64,000 nt of DNA from an uncultured Paracoccaceae bacterium. GTDB taxonomy: Bacteria; Pseudomonadota; Alphaproteobacteria; Rhodobacterales; Rhodobacteraceae. The position numbers and the translations under genes were made by a program. The notes below the pieces were generated by a model. That model was not told where the DNA came from and did not search any database. It saw only the letters and a list, made by a program, of their open reading frames with translations. The stretch lies in contig CANNFU010000008.1 in assembly GCA_947503965.1 (NCBI GenBank), positions 124,001 to 188,000 on the forward strand, read 5' to 3'. Position 1 is the first letter of the stretch, and each line of letters opens with the position of its first letter. This document shows positions 50,463 to 60,860 of this stretch, one piece after another.

Positions 50463-52502
50463 ATGACGGTCCAAGATGTAGAAAGTTTTGTTGCTGGCCA
50501 ATGGATCGGACCTGACAGTGCGGCGCGTGAAATCCACTCTGCCATCACAGGTGACATCATTGCGCGGGCCGGTAATGGCAGCCTTGATGTGGATACAATG
50601 CTGGATCATGCCCGCAATGTCGGTGGGCTCGCGCTCCGGGCATTGACCTTTCATGACCGGGCCAAAATGCTCAAAGCCTTGGCGCTCCACCTAGAGCAGC
50701 ACAAACAACAACTCTATGATATTTCCTTTGCCACGGGCGCCACCCAAAAGGATCACGTGATCGATATAGACGGCGGCATCGGCACAATGTTTGTATTCGC
50801 CTCCAAAGGGCGCCGCGAACTGCCGGATGCCCATGTCTACCTTGATGGCGATTTTGAGCCGCTATCGCGGAACGGAACTTTTCTGGGTCAGCACATCTGC
50901 ACGCCGATGCATGGGGTCGCCGTTCACATCAACGCTTTCAACTTCCCGGTCTGGGGCATGCTCGAGAAACTTGCGCCAAGCCTTTTGGGCGGCATGCCGG
51001 TCATTGTGAAACCTGCGACAGCCAGCTGTTACGTGACAGAACTGTGCGTGCGGATCATGTTGGACAGTGGGATCCTGCCTGCGGGTGCGCTGCAGCTTGT
51101 CTCTGGCGGATTGGGCAACATGCTGGATAAGCTGATATCGCAGGATATCGTCGGTTTTACAGGATCCGCAGATACAGCACGCAGTCTGCGATCAGCGCCG
51201 CCTATCCTGAGCAATGCAATCCGGTTCGTGGCGGAACAGGACAGTCTGAACTCCTCTGTTCTGGGTCCGGATGCGACACCGGGAACGCCTGAATTTGACC
51301 TATTCGTAAAAGAAGTCGCACGGGAAATGACAACCAAGGCCGGGCAGAAATGCACGGCGATCCGCCGCATCTTTGCCCCGCGCCCAATTGTTCCCGCGGT
51401 GCTTGACGCGATAACAACGACGTTGGCCAAAGCAACCGTCGGTGACCCACGCGATAGTGCCACGCGAATGGGCGCACTGATTTCCGTTGCTCAGAAAAAG
51501 GATGTTCTGGAAAAAGCCGACATGATCGGTGCAGAGGCCGAACGGGTTTTCGGCGACCCCCATAATTTTGAAATAGCCGGGCCAGATGCACAGAATGGTT
51601 CGTTTGTCCCGCCCATGTTGTTTCACTGCGATACCCCGGACACTGGCGTAAGCGTTCATGATGTTGAGGTTTTCGGACCTGTCTCAACGGTGATGCCCTA
51701 CGAGGATATCGACCACGCCATCGGGCTGGTGAACCGGGGCAAGGGCAGCCTGGTCGCTTCTGTCATCACCCGGGACGGCGAAGTTGCACGACATATGGTG
51801 CGCGGGGCGGCGGCATTTCACGGACGGCTCTATTTCAACAACCGCGATAGCATGAATGAAAGCACCGGGCACGGCTCTCCCCTGCCGCATATGGTCCATG
51901 GTGGGCCGGGCCGGGCAGGCGGCGGCGAAGAGCTTGGCGGTGTGCGTGGTGTGATGCACTATATGCAGCGCACGGCCATCCAGGGCAGTCCCGACATTCT
52001 GACCGCCATCGGTCAGAAATGGGTGCCAGGTGCACAAGAGATCAAACATGAAGACCACCCGTTCACGCGATCCTTCCACGCGCTTGTGATCGGCGAAACC
52101 TTTAAGACTCAACCACGCGTCATCACAGTCGCAGACATCGAACACTTTGCCGAATTCACGGGTGACACATTTTATGCCCACATGGATGACGATGCCGCCC
52201 GGCGAAATCCATTCTTTCCCGGCCGGGTCGCCCATGGCTACCTGTTGCTTAGCTTTGCTGCGGGGCTATTTGTTCAACCGGATGAAGGACCTGTTCTTGC
52301 GAATACCGGACTGGACAACCTGCGCTTCATGAAACCTGTTGAGGCGGGTGATGCGATCAAGGTGCGCCTGACCACAAAGCAAAAAACACCTCGTAATGAT
52401 GAGTATGGCGAAGTCCGCTGGCATGTCACACTTACCAATCAACATGATGAGCGTGTCGCGGAATATGACCTGCTTACCATGAACAGTTACGACACGCGCT
52501 AG
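50463..52502 (+). CDS. paaZ: Bifunctional oxepin-CoA hydrolase / aldehyde dehydrogenase
   Basis: 679 aa. Residues 1-520 are an aldehyde dehydrogenase ([53 protein letters not shown] with the catalytic Cys). Residues 535-675 form a MaoC-type hydratase ([39 protein letters not shown]). It opens the oxepin-CoA ring and oxidises the aldehyde. Both active sites are intact. Divergent from the paaG remnant. Confidence 0.96.
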   Translation: MTVQDVESFVAGQWIGPDSAAREIHSAITGDIIARAGNGSLDVDTMLDHARNVGGLALRALTFHDRAKMLKALALHLEQHKQQLYDISFATGATQKDHVIDIDGGIGTMFVFASKGRRELPDAHVYLDGDFEPLSRNGTFLGQHICTPMHGVAVHINAFNFPVWGMLEKLAPSLLGGMPVIVKPATASCYVTELCVRIMLDSGILPAGALQLVSGGLGNMLDKLISQDIVGFTGSADTARSLRSAPPILSNAIRFVAEQDSLNSSVLGPDATPGTPEFDLFVKEVAREMTTKAGQKCTAIRRIFAPRPIVPAVLDAITTTLAKATVGDPRDSATRMGALISVAQKKDVLEKADMIGAEAERVFGDPHNFEIAGPDAQNGSFVPPMLFHCDTPDTGVSVHDVEVFGPVSTVMPYEDIDHAIGLVNRGKGSLVASVITRDGEVARHMVRGAAAFHGRLYFNNRDSMNESTGHGSPLPHMVHGGPGRAGGGEELGGVRGVMHYMQRTAIQGSPDILTAIGQKWVPGAQEIKHEDHPFTRSFHALVIGETFKTQPRVITVADIEHFAEFTGDTFYAHMDDDAARRNPFFPGRVAHGYLLLSFAAGLFVQPDEGPVLANTGLDNLRFMKPVEAGDAIKVRLTTKQKTPRNDEYGEVRWHVTLTNQHDERVAEYDLLTMNSYDTR

Positions 52503-52561
52503 GCGTTCGGCCATCTGCGTGTTAGGCCCGTGGTAATCGTGTAAAATATCGGTCCGAAGTC

Positions 52562-53293
52562 GTGTCATCCGCCGCAAAACTCATCTCTGATTTGGTCGCG
52601 ATTGATACGCTCAAGACGTGGTCGGTCATTGTCACTTTGTTTGGGGACCTTGACGGTGACCATCTGTCCGGCGCGCAGGTGCGGGCCTTGTTGGCGCACG
52701 CTGATATCAAGCCTGAAGCAATCCGTGTCGCGCTGCACCGCCTAAAGAAGGACGGCTGGATTCTTGCCGAAAAAGAAGGGCGCGAAGCCTATTACAGGCT
52801 GACTGATTTTGGACGTCAGGAAACGGCAAACGCCGCGCAGGATGTGTATCGGTCCAGCCCAAAATACTCCGAAGCACCGCGATTTGCCCTGGTACCGGCC
52901 GAGGATCGGGACATAAAGTTTCCAAGAATTGCCAGGGACGTTGTCCTGATACCACCTGACCACAGCATTCCGCCTGATATCTATCCTCTGCACCACACTG
53001 ATAAGCAGATCCCCCAGTGGCTTGAACATGCGATTATTTCGCCCAGATTTCTGGAAATCGCCCGCTTGCTTGCGCGGGTCGTCACACAGGTCAACACTGC
53101 CAATTTCGATGTATCGGATCGGGACCAGCAAGTGTTGCGGTTGCTCATCCTCCACCATTGGCGCCGCATTGCGCTGCGTGCCGAATGTTGGGCTCATATT
53201 GCCCTGCTTCCAGACGGCGCGGTTGCGCATTGTCATCGGCCTGTTGTCGAATTCCTCAAAAATTCAACGTCCATACGGGTCGATCACGGGTGA
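52562..53293 (+). CDS. paaX: PaaX-family transcriptional regulator
   Basis: 243 aa from a GTG. The N-terminal winged helix (SVIVTLFGDLDGDHLSGAQV; EAIRVALHRLKKDGWILAEK) and middle and C-terminal domains match PaaX, the repressor released by phenylacetyl-CoA. It sits 60 bases after paaZ on the same strand. With the TetR gene it gives this cluster two candidate regulators. Confidence 0.88.
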   Translation: MSSAAKLISDLVAIDTLKTWSVIVTLFGDLDGDHLSGAQVRALLAHADIKPEAIRVALHRLKKDGWILAEKEGREAYYRLTDFGRQETANAAQDVYRSSPKYSEAPRFALVPAEDRDIKFPRIARDVVLIPPDHSIPPDIYPLHHTDKQIPQWLEHAIISPRFLEIARLLARVVTQVNTANFDVSDRDQQVLRLLILHHWRRIALRAECWAHIALLPDGAVAHCHRPVVEFLKNSTSIRVDHG

Positions 53294-53344
53294 CTACTAT
53301 TCCTCATCCACGATCCGAAACGCCGGTGTGACAGCGATCAATCC

Positions 53345-55609
53345 CTAGACCGCTGCCTTCTGACGCGTGACCCTTGCCAGCAGGAACAGTGCCGCTGCAC
53401 CACCAATGCCAATCAGGTCGGACACCAACCCGCCTTCAATCATGAAGAGCGCGACAACGATCAGCGCCACCCGAAACAGCGGATTTGTCCGACCGCCGAC
53501 CCACCATCCCTGGATGCCCGACGAGAGAAGGAAGATGCCAAAGATCGCCGTGATCGCCGCACGTACGACATTATACCAAAGGGCGGCTTCGAACTCCATT
53601 TGGCCGTTCACCTCCACGAGGTTGGCGCCCTGCATTAAAAGGTTGCCGTTGTAGAAGAACATAAACGGCACGATGAAGGCCGAGATCCCGATCTTGAATG
53701 ATGCCACCGATGTGCTCATCGGGTTCGCGCCCGATATCCCCGCTGCGGCATAGCTGGCCAGCGCTACCGGCGGTGTGATCGCCGATACAACTGCAAAGTA
53801 GAACACAAAGAAATGCGCGGTCAGGGCTGGGATGCCCAATTGGATCAGCCCCGGCGCAACCACGGAGGCTGCAACAGCATAGGCGGCGGTTGTCGGCATC
53901 CCCATGCCAAGCAGGATCGAGATACACATCGCAAAGAACAACGCCAAAAGCTGGTTTGCATCCGCGATGTTTAGCAGGACAGAGGAGAACCGCGCGCCAA
54001 CACCGGTCAGTGAAATCACACCGACAATGATACCTGCACAGGCGCAGACCGCGATGATCTGGATCGACATGATACCTGCAAGCTCAAACGCTTTTGATAC
54101 CGACCGGAAACCCATCCGGTAGGGCGTGAACCAACTGACGACAGCTGCCGAAGCAGTGGCCAGCGTGCCCGCCCTGATCACAGAATAGCCCATGAACAGC
54201 GCACCGATCAGGATGATGATCGGCAGGAACAGGAACACCCGCCGTACCATATCCCGGAACTTGGGCAGTTCATCTTCGCGCATCCCGCGCATGCCCAGCT
54301 TTGCCGCTTCAAAGTCCACCATGAAATAGATCGACACGAAATACAGAACCGCAGGAATGATCGCCGCAACGGCGATATCCGTGTATGGAATGCCCGTGAT
54401 CTCGGCCATGATAAAGGCGCCTGCGCCCATGATCGGCGGCATGATCTGCCCACCGGTCGACGCCGCAGCCTCAACCGCGCCTGCGGTCGTGGGTTTGTAT
54501 CCCACCTTTTTCATCAGCGGGATCGTCAGTGACCCGGTCGCCACCACGTTACCGGCCGATGTTCCGTTGATCATGCCCATCAGGCCTGACGCAAAGATGG
54601 CAACCTTGGCCGGGCCGCCACGTGCGCGGCCTGCCGCAGCAAAGGCAAAGTTGACAAAGTAGTCACCGACCTTTGACGCCTGCAGGAAAGCGGCGAAGAT
54701 GATGAACAGGATGATATAGGTCGATGACACCGCGGTCGTTGGCCCAAGGATCCCTGCATCGGTGTAAACCTGGCTGAAGAACCGTTGCCACGTGATATCG
54801 GGCGCGTTCAGAAAGCCGGGCAGCAGATCACCGACAAAGACGTAAACCAAAAATATGCCCGCGATGATGATCAGCGCCAGTCCGGCAACCCTGCGTGTCA
54901 GTTCCATGATCAGGGCGGTGCCTGCAACGGCGGCAAGGCTCATCCCGATGGGCGCAAAGGGCGTGCCGGTTGAGTTGCGCATCAGCGTGCCGAAAATCGT
55001 GATCAGATAGATGGCAACAGCAACGCCGCAAACGCTGAGTACGATATCAGCGGGGGCAATCGTGCCACGGATGCGCGGACGCAACCAGCCGGTCACGATA
55101 CCAATCGCCGTCGCCGCAATCAGGGGATAGCCATAGTGATATGTTTCGGCGGCCTTGATCCCTTCGTCGATACCGTTCCACATCACACCATTCGAGATCT
55201 GGATCGCAAACCCAATGGCCGTGTAGCAGGCATAAAGTGCCGGGATCAGTGCGGCCATGGCAATGAAATCAAGCGGATGCTTGTGCCCGCTATCCTCATC
55301 CGGGAATGCGCGCGCAGAATACAGCGTAAAACCAAGGATCAGGGCACCCGCGATGTGCACGATACGGAAATTCCACGTCTCCATCGGGAAAACCGGCAGG
55401 CCAGGAATATCGATGCCCGTCCAGCTCCGGATCGACCAGCCGTTCAGGGCCGCCATGTGGAACAGGGCATAAAAGCCTGACATGGCCGCAATCGCCAGCA
55501 ACGTGCGCCCTGTGAAGATCCGTCGGTTATGTTCGACGGGTTCGTCATCCACACCTTCGGCAATCACCGGTCCATCGGTCTGATCGGTCATCTGGGTATC
55601 GCTTGTCAT
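53345..55609 (-). CDS. TRAP transporter fused permease (TAXI type)
   Basis: 754 aa with about sixteen or more membrane helices: the small (DctQ-like) and large (DctM-like) permease parts in one chain. GMINGTSAGNVVATGSLTIP and AVEAAASTGGQIMPPIMGAG are conserved DctM-domain motifs. The start MTSDTQMTDQ is chosen over the frame's earlier ATG since the earlier part lacks protein-like character. It works with the substrate-binding protein encoded just upstream. Substrate unknown; a carboxylate is typical. Confidence 0.9.
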   Translation of the reverse strand: MTSDTQMTDQTDGPVIAEGVDDEPVEHNRRIFTGRTLLAIAAMSGFYALFHMAALNGWSIRSWTGIDIPGLPVFPMETWNFRIVHIAGALILGFTLYSARAFPDEDSGHKHPLDFIAMAALIPALYACYTAIGFAIQISNGVMWNGIDEGIKAAETYHYGYPLIAATAIGIVTGWLRPRIRGTIAPADIVLSVCGVAVAIYLITIFGTLMRNSTGTPFAPIGMSLAAVAGTALIMELTRRVAGLALIIIAGIFLVYVFVGDLLPGFLNAPDITWQRFFSQVYTDAGILGPTTAVSSTYIILFIIFAAFLQASKVGDYFVNFAFAAAGRARGGPAKVAIFASGLMGMINGTSAGNVVATGSLTIPLMKKVGYKPTTAGAVEAAASTGGQIMPPIMGAGAFIMAEITGIPYTDIAVAAIIPAVLYFVSIYFMVDFEAAKLGMRGMREDELPKFRDMVRRVFLFLPIIILIGALFMGYSVIRAGTLATASAAVVSWFTPYRMGFRSVSKAFELAGIMSIQIIAVCACAGIIVGVISLTGVGARFSSVLLNIADANQLLALFFAMCISILLGMGMPTTAAYAVAASVVAPGLIQLGIPALTAHFFVFYFAVVSAITPPVALASYAAAGISGANPMSTSVASFKIGISAFIVPFMFFYNGNLLMQGANLVEVNGQMEFEAALWYNVVRAAITAIFGIFLLSSGIQGWWVGGRTNPLFRVALIVVALFMIEGGLVSDLIGIGGAAALFLLARVTRQKAAV

Positions 55610-55683
55610 GATGCTGGCCTCGTGTGTTACGGATCGGTCTGCCACAGCAAAGCGATGCGCCAACACCTGTCAAATAAGAAAAA

Positions 55684-55708
55684 GAGGCTGCGCAGATTGC
55701 GCAGCCTC
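55684..55708 (-). terminator. Hairpin between the TAXI binding protein and the permease
   Basis: GAGGCTGCGCA, loop ATC (minus strand), TGCGCAGCCTC, followed by TTTTTCTTA on the minus strand. Eleven perfect base pairs plus a T-tract make a strong intrinsic terminator. Lying between two genes of one operon, it is likely to reduce permease expression relative to the binding protein. Confidence 0.85.
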
Positions 55709-55716
55709 AAAATGTA

Positions 55717-56703
55717 TCAGTTACCGAAAATCTGATCAGCAGGGATATCCGCACCTGCGTTCTCGATGAACCATTCGGCTGCACCGGGATGCCATGGCAA
55801 GACACCGGCATTCTTGGTCCAGTTTTCAGGCAGTGTGGACTGTGCGGCACGGTGAATGTTCACCATACGCTCATTGTCGGACATCACAACGTCGACTGCG
55901 GCTTTGACAAAGCTGGCAGGCAGATCGCAATTTGCAATCGCAAAGTTCCACATCGAAACAGAGCGCGCGTCGGATTCAAGCGTCGTATAGGTATCCGCGC
56001 TGATAGTGAACGCGGCTACGGGGAAGGCCGCCTGAATTTGCGCCTGCTCTTCTTCCGTAAACTCGATGATATTCACATCAGTCTGCACTTCCAGCTGGCT
56101 GACAGCAGGCACAGGTACACCGGCAGCAAACGCGATCACGTCCAGCAGACCGTCCTGCAACTGACCACCCAGGTCGCTCCAACCGCCATTGCGGCGCTCA
56201 AAGTTCACGCCCAGCTCTTCCATCATGCGCGGGAAGTAGGTGTCGGATGTTGATCCAGCCGGGCCAAAACCGATGCGCGCACCGTCAGGAATGTCCGAAA
56301 TTGATGTGATCCCCGACGATGCAAGTGCCGTGACCGAGAAAGGCGTCTGGTACATCGGGAACATCGCGCAGGCGTTCGTCATCGCAAGTCCGGGCGCAAT
56401 CGGGTTGGTGCCGGCAATCGATTCAGCCGCAGGACCCATTGTGGTCATGCCGAACTGGGCGTCGCCCGTGTGGACCAGCGCCATGTTCTGCATCGGGCCG
56501 CCGGTCACTTCGCCGCCGCCTGTCAGGCCCAGCTCTTCGGCGACAAGGTTCGCCCAGCCCGAACCATATGCGAAATATGTGCCGCCTTGCGATGCGGTGC
56601 CAACGGTAAAGCTTTCGGGCCAACCGGTCCGGTCAATATGCCCGTCCGCAAACGCTGCTGTCGTTGTCAGTGCTGTCGTCGCAATAAGTGCTACGATTTT
56701 CAT
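55717..56703 (-). CDS. TAXI-family TRAP solute-binding protein
   Basis: 328 aa. Signal peptide (MKIVALIATTALTTTAAFAD) and the TAXI family fold: SFTVGTASQGGTYFAYGSGW is the characteristic T-A-S-x-G-G-T-Y start of the mature domain, with VHTGDAQFGMTTMGPAAESI and GPAGSTSDTYFPRMMEELGV. Delivers the substrate to the fused permease encoded downstream. Confidence 0.92.
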   Translation of the reverse strand: MKIVALIATTALTTTAAFADGHIDRTGWPESFTVGTASQGGTYFAYGSGWANLVAEELGLTGGGEVTGGPMQNMALVHTGDAQFGMTTMGPAAESIAGTNPIAPGLAMTNACAMFPMYQTPFSVTALASSGITSISDIPDGARIGFGPAGSTSDTYFPRMMEELGVNFERRNGGWSDLGGQLQDGLLDVIAFAAGVPVPAVSQLEVQTDVNIIEFTEEEQAQIQAAFPVAAFTISADTYTTLESDARSVSMWNFAIANCDLPASFVKAAVDVVMSDNERMVNIHRAAQSTLPENWTKNAGVLPWHPGAAEWFIENAGADIPADQIFGN

Positions 56704-56930
56704 AAGTGTATCCTCTACTGATAATCCCCAGCCCCTCCCGGACCGGTTCGTGACCTATATGCATGCGATAGGATAGGCCCCACGCCGCGTTTTTTAACCG
56801 ATCACGGCCCACAAACAAGTGTCATTCGCCGATATTTGCGTGATCGGCGGGAGTGATGACATCAGCCCAAGCGCGATCGGAGCCTGTCCGGCCATCGCAC
56901 CCGTCTGCCATATTGAACCCCGCTGCTGAC

Positions 56931-58097
56931 CTAGCCCGGTGTTACCCGCAAGACCTGGCCACGCCCGGAATCTGTCAGCACCAGTACCGAACCATCATCC
57001 AGTACCTCAACATCGCGCACGCGACCGACATCGGTCAGCAACCGCTCTTCACCCACAACGCGGCCATTTTGCATTTTCAAACGCACCAATGCGCCTGGGT
57101 TCAGGGAACTGACCAGCAGATCACCCTGCCAGTCCGCATAAGAGCCGTCATAAAACATCATGCCACCCGGCGCGATAACCGGGTCCCAGTAATAGACCGG
57201 CTCTTCAAACCCGGATGCGCGGGCGATCCCGCTGCCGACATCCGAACCGCGATAATTGATCCCGTAACTGACCACTGGCCACCCATAGTTCAGCCCTGCC
57301 TGCGGCCGGTTCAGCTCATCCCCGCCGCGCGGGCCATGTTCAACCGTCCACAGACCACCGGGGCCGATGGCGGCCCCCTGGATGTTGCGATGACCCAATG
57401 ACCAGATCTGATCATTGCCATCGCGTCCGACAAACGGGTTGTCAGACGGCACCGACCCGTCGGCATTCAAACGGATTACCTTGCCATGGGTGGTATCGAT
57501 ATCCTGCACAAGTGTCCCGGTATCACCCGCACCGCGGTCCCCGGTCGTGATCCAGACGGTGCCGTCTTCCATCGGGATGATCCGACTACCGAAATGGCGC
57601 CCGTTGCGGGCGGGATTATCCTGTACAAAGATATCCTGCACATCGCGCATCTGACCATCGGTGCCCAAAACGCCACGCGCCGCAGCCGTAACCAACCCGC
57701 CTTGAACCGATTTGGAATAGGTCCAGAAAACCGTCGCGTCCTGCGCGTATCGTGGTGAGACTGCAACATCCAGCAAACCACCCTGACCTTGCGCCGCGAT
57801 ATCCGGCAAACCTGATACCGGGGCGCTCACCGATCCATCAGCGTTCATGACGCGCATCCGCCCCGGGCGTTCGGTCACCAGAAACTGCCCGTTGCCCAAT
57901 GATGCGATGCCCCAGGGATTCTCCAGATCATCGGCGAAAACCGCCACCGATACCGGCGTTGTCGGCAAGGCAGGGGCACGGGTCTGTTCTGAAAACGCAG
58001 GCGCAAAATTGGCATTGGGCTGTCCCTGCTGCACCTGGGCATAGGCAACAACACCAGCAGTGATAACAAGAAAACCGACCGAGAGAATGCGGATCAT
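56931..58097 (-). CDS. PQQ-dependent sugar dehydrogenase-like protein (Asd/YliI family)
   Basis: 388 aa. A signal peptide ([20 protein letters not shown]) then a six-bladed propeller of the soluble glucose/sorbosone dehydrogenase family: [60 protein letters not shown] and [15 protein letters not shown]. Catalytic His and Arg (GHRN) are present. It oxidises an aldose outside the cytoplasm with PQQ. Its start overlaps the queG stop by four bases. Confidence 0.9.
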   Translation of the reverse strand: MIRILSVGFLVITAGVVAYAQVQQGQPNANFAPAFSEQTRAPALPTTPVSVAVFADDLENPWGIASLGNGQFLVTERPGRMRVMNADGSVSAPVSGLPDIAAQGQGGLLDVAVSPRYAQDATVFWTYSKSVQGGLVTAAARGVLGTDGQMRDVQDIFVQDNPARNGRHFGSRIIPMEDGTVWITTGDRGAGDTGTLVQDIDTTHGKVIRLNADGSVPSDNPFVGRDGNDQIWSLGHRNIQGAAIGPGGLWTVEHGPRGGDELNRPQAGLNYGWPVVSYGINYRGSDVGSGIARASGFEEPVYYWDPVIAPGGMMFYDGSYADWQGDLLVSSLNPGALVRLKMQNGRVVGEERLLTDVGRVRDVEVLDDGSVLVLTDSGRGQVLRVTPG

Positions 58098-59128
58098 GGT
58101 GATACCTCCTGTAGTCTCAAGATAGCCCAGCGTGCGGCATCTGCCACTGCGGGATCGGGATCATCAACCAATGGTGAAACCGCGGCGATCAAATGAGGGT
58201 CCCCCGAATTTCCGATCGCATAGGCCACATTGCGTACAAAGCGGTCACGACCGATCCGCTTGATGGGCGAGCCTGAGAACCGCGCCCGAAAACCCGCATC
58301 ATCCAGTGCGGCGAGTTCCGCCAAGGGCGGGGCCAGCAAATCATCGCGTGCGGCGTACCGCACATCACGCCCTCCCACCGCGAACTTGTTCCACGGGCAC
58401 ACTGCCAGACAATCATCGCAACCATAGATGTGGTTGCCGATCAGGCCGCGCAATTCGTCATCCACCGGTCCCTTGTGTTCGATGGTCAGATAGGAAATGC
58501 AGCGCCGTGCATCCAGTTGATAGGGCGCGGGAAAGGCGGCGGTCGGGCAGATATCCAGACAGGCCGTACAGGACCCGCAATGGCTGATTTCCGGTTCATC
58601 CGGTGTCAGCGCAACCGTGGTAAAGATCGCGCCCAGAAAGAACCAATTGCCCAGATCACGGCCCAGAAGATTGGTGTGCTTGCCTTGCCAGCCCAGCCCT
58701 GCGGCCTGCGCCAGCGGCTTTTCCATCACCGGGGCGGTATCGACAAACACCTTGATCTCGGCCCCCGGCACCGCATCAATCAACCAGCGGCCGACCCGTT
58801 TCAGGCGTTTTTTGACGATATCGTGATAATCACGGTTCTGGGCGTAAACACTGATCGCCGCGCGGTCACGCCGTTCCAACACAGCCATCGGATCATGGTC
58901 AGGCGTATAAGGCTCTGCCAACATGATCACAGATTGCGCCGCGGGCCACAGGGCCGCCGGATTGCCCCGCCACGGCATCCGCTCAGCCATCCATTCCATC
59001 TGCCCATGAAATCCTGCTTCAACAAAAGCAGCCAACCGCTCCGGCAGTTCGGGCACGGCATCGGGGCGGCACACACCAACCTTCACGAAACCGGCCTCTT
59101 GGGCGAAAGCGACAAGGCGATCCTTCAC
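58094..59128 (-). CDS. queG: Epoxyqueuosine reductase
   Basis: 344 aa. Cobalamin-dependent last step of queuosine synthesis in t[23 protein letters not shown], then two 4Fe-4S motifs, [16 protein letters not shown] and [14 protein letters not shown], and C-terminal HEAT-like helices ([20 protein letters not shown]). Starts at GTG 59,128. Shows the host makes queuosine, hence 7-deazaguanine precursors are available to the island's QueC-like enzyme. Confidence 0.93.
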   Translation of the reverse strand: MKDRLVAFAQEAGFVKVGVCRPDAVPELPERLAAFVEAGFHGQMEWMAERMPWRGNPAALWPAAQSVIMLAEPYTPDHDPMAVLERRDRAAISVYAQNRDYHDIVKKRLKRVGRWLIDAVPGAEIKVFVDTAPVMEKPLAQAAGLGWQGKHTNLLGRDLGNWFFLGAIFTTVALTPDEPEISHCGSCTACLDICPTAAFPAPYQLDARRCISYLTIEHKGPVDDELRGLIGNHIYGCDDCLAVCPWNKFAVGGRDVRYAARDDLLAPPLAELAALDDAGFRARFSGSPIKRIGRDRFVRNVAYAIGNSGDPHLIAAVSPLVDDPDPAVADAARWAILRLQEVSP

Positions 59129-59164
59129 ACCCCACCTTCTTTTGTTCCCAAATACCGTGGGGGA

Positions 59165-59192
59165 GTCCCGCAGGGACGGGGGTGAAACCCCC
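59165..59192. terminator. Tandem short hairpins between the GST gene and queG
   Basis: GTCCC-GCA-GGGAC (59,165-59,177, loop GCA at 59,170-59,172) followed directly by GGGGGT-GAA-ACCCCC (59,178-59,192 region), the latter just past the GST stop. Stems are short and T-tracts weak, so this is a possible terminator or palindromic repeat only. Confidence 0.4.
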
Positions 59193-59857
59193 TAAAAATC
59201 CAGGTCAGCATAATGCGCCGCCGGCTGAAAACCCGGCACCTCATCCGCAAGGATCGACCGGAAGGCCGGGCGCGATTTGATCTTGGCATACCAATCCTTC
59301 ACGACCTCGTGCCGGTTCCAGTCAACATCGCTGGTGTAGTCAAGACAGGACATCTGCGCTGCCGCCGCGAAATCCGCCATCGTCATCTCATTGCCCGCAA
59401 GCCAGCGCCGGTCCTCCAGCAGATAGGCCATGTAATCCAGATGATACTTGATCGCCTTCGCCCCCGCCTTCACGTTCGTGCTGTCAGGATAGCCGGTGCC
59501 CATGACCTTGCGAAACACACGCTCGCCTATCAGTTTTGATGTGACCTCATGATAAAACTTGTCATCGAACCAACCGACCAGACGGCGGGCCTCGCACCGA
59601 GCCTCGGCATTTCGGGGAAACAGTGGGGGGTTGGGATGCGTCTCATCCAGATACTCGCAAATTGCTGTACTGTCAGACATGGTCCGGCTGCCCATCTTCA
59701 GGACCGGTACTTTGCCCGCCGGGTTGCGGCGCAGAAAATCCGGGTCCTGTTCCCAATAGCGTTCCTCGACCAGTCCCACCTCGATCTTCTTTTCCGCCAG
59801 ACACAGGCGGACTTTGCGGGAAAACGGAGAGAGCGGATAATGGTACAAGGTGTTCAT
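59192..59857 (-). CDS. Glutathione S-transferase family protein
   Basis: 221 aa starting MNTLYHYPLSPFSRKVRLCL, the Y-H-Y-P-x-S-P-F-S-R-K-V-R signature with the catalytic Ser; NPAGKVPVLKMGSRTMSDST binds glutathione. The C-terminal helices contain NEMTMADFAAAAQMSCLDYT. The start at 59,857 fits the family; an in-frame ATG ten codons upstream is possible. Substrate unknown. Third GST-like gene in the window. Confidence 0.9.
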   Translation of the reverse strand: MNTLYHYPLSPFSRKVRLCLAEKKIEVGLVEERYWEQDPDFLRRNPAGKVPVLKMGSRTMSDSTAICEYLDETHPNPPLFPRNAEARCEARRLVGWFDDKFYHEVTSKLIGERVFRKVMGTGYPDSTNVKAGAKAIKYHLDYMAYLLEDRRWLAGNEMTMADFAAAAQMSCLDYTSDVDWNRHEVVKDWYAKIKSRPAFRSILADEVPGFQPAAHYADLDF

Positions 59858-59954
59858 CGAAAGCTCGTCATTTGTTTTCTCTGTCATGCCGCATGGGGCC
59901 AAAGGGATCAATGGGGCAAGAAATCACGGGTTCCCCCGGATACGCAGTTGCAAG

Positions 59955-60008
59955 GCGATTTTTTGCCAAAAAATCGCATTCGTTCAGACTTTTCGCCACG
60001 AAAAGTCT
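59955..60008. repeat. Two tandem perfect hairpins, 10-bp stems and 3-nt loops
   Basis: GCGATTTTTT-GCC-AAAAAATCGC (59,955-59,977) and AGACTTTTCG-CCA-CGAAAAGTCT (59,986-60,008), eight bases apart, in the gap between mtgA and the GST gene. Same stem length and loop size but different sequence, so a paired palindromic element; it may also act as a terminator or RNA-stability hairpin after mtgA. Confidence 0.6.
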
Positions 60009-60017
60009 GCCGCCCCG

Positions 60018-60779
60018 TCATACTTCAAAACAATCTGCCCGCCCATCTGCGGCGATTGTCGCCGCCCCGCTCATGATCGCGGCAGCGCGGTTGCGGGTAA
60101 ATGTGCTGGGGTTTGATGCAGAGCGGTTCTTGGGCGATGGCAATATCGCAGCCAACCGCGCCGCCTGCGTCGGCGTCAGATCAGCCGCATCCACGCCAAA
60201 GTAATGCCGGGCGGCGGCCTGCACGCCAAACACACCCTCATCAAACTCGGCAATATTCAGATACAGCTCCAATATCCGGCGCTTGCTCCACACAGCTTCG
60301 GTGATGGGGGTCCACAGGGCCTCGATCGATTTGCGCACCCAGCTGCGACCGTGCCACAGATACACGTTCTTGACGACCTGCTGCGAAATGGTCGATGCGC
60401 CGCCGCGCCCCCGATCCACCGCCGCGCGGATCGCACGGACATCCAGCCCCCAATGCAGACAGAAGTTTGCATCCTCGGCTGCCACGGCAGATCGCGCCAT
60501 CACCGGCGCGATATCCTCCATCGGGACCCAATCATAGCTCACACCACCCAGACGGCGGCTTTCCGAGAACATGTAAGGCGTCGTTGGCGGTGCGATCAGC
60601 GCATAGATCAGCGTTGCCAACAGAACAAAACCCAAGACAGAAAAAATCACGCCCCAAACCAAACGCCTGAAAAAGATCACGGCCCGTTCGATCAGACCGG
60701 GCTGCTTCTTTTTCGTACTGCGTTTCCTGGGCGCCGGCTTTCTGGCCGGTTTCTTTGCTGCTGTCTTACGCTCTGCCAT
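60018..60779 (-). CDS. mtgA: Monofunctional peptidoglycan transglycosylase
   Basis: 253 aa. A Lys/Arg-rich N-terminus (AERKTAAKKPARKPAPRKR), one membrane helix (VWGVIFSVLGFVLLATLIYA), then the GT51 domain: AVAAEDANFCLHWGLDVRAI with the catalytic Glu, RGGASTISQQVVKNVYLW, and KRRILELYLNIAEFDEGVFG. It polymerises glycan strands from lipid II. Start at the MAER codon; an ATG three codons earlier is in frame. Confidence 0.94.
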   Translation of the reverse strand: MAERKTAAKKPARKPAPRKRSTKKKQPGLIERAVIFFRRLVWGVIFSVLGFVLLATLIYALIAPPTTPYMFSESRRLGGVSYDWVPMEDIAPVMARSAVAAEDANFCLHWGLDVRAIRAAVDRGRGGASTISQQVVKNVYLWHGRSWVRKSIEALWTPITEAVWSKRRILELYLNIAEFDEGVFGVQAAARHYFGVDAADLTPTQAARLAAILPSPKNRSASNPSTFTRNRAAAIMSGAATIAADGRADCFEV

Positions 60780-60826
60780 CGGCACCATAAGCCATGGGCG
60801 AGGTTAAGGGGTCAAGAACAGGTGAC

Positions 60827-60852
60827 CCCCCGCGCGATTTTTTGCGCGGGGG
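60827..60852. terminator. GC-rich hairpin just past gltB
   Basis: CCCCCGCGC, loop GATTTTTT, GCGCGGGGG: nine perfect pairs, eight bases beyond the gltB stop. The T-run is in the loop, not after the stem, so it is not a textbook intrinsic terminator, but its place suggests it protects or ends the gltB transcript. Confidence 0.45.
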
Positions 60853-60860
60853 CGTTGCAT

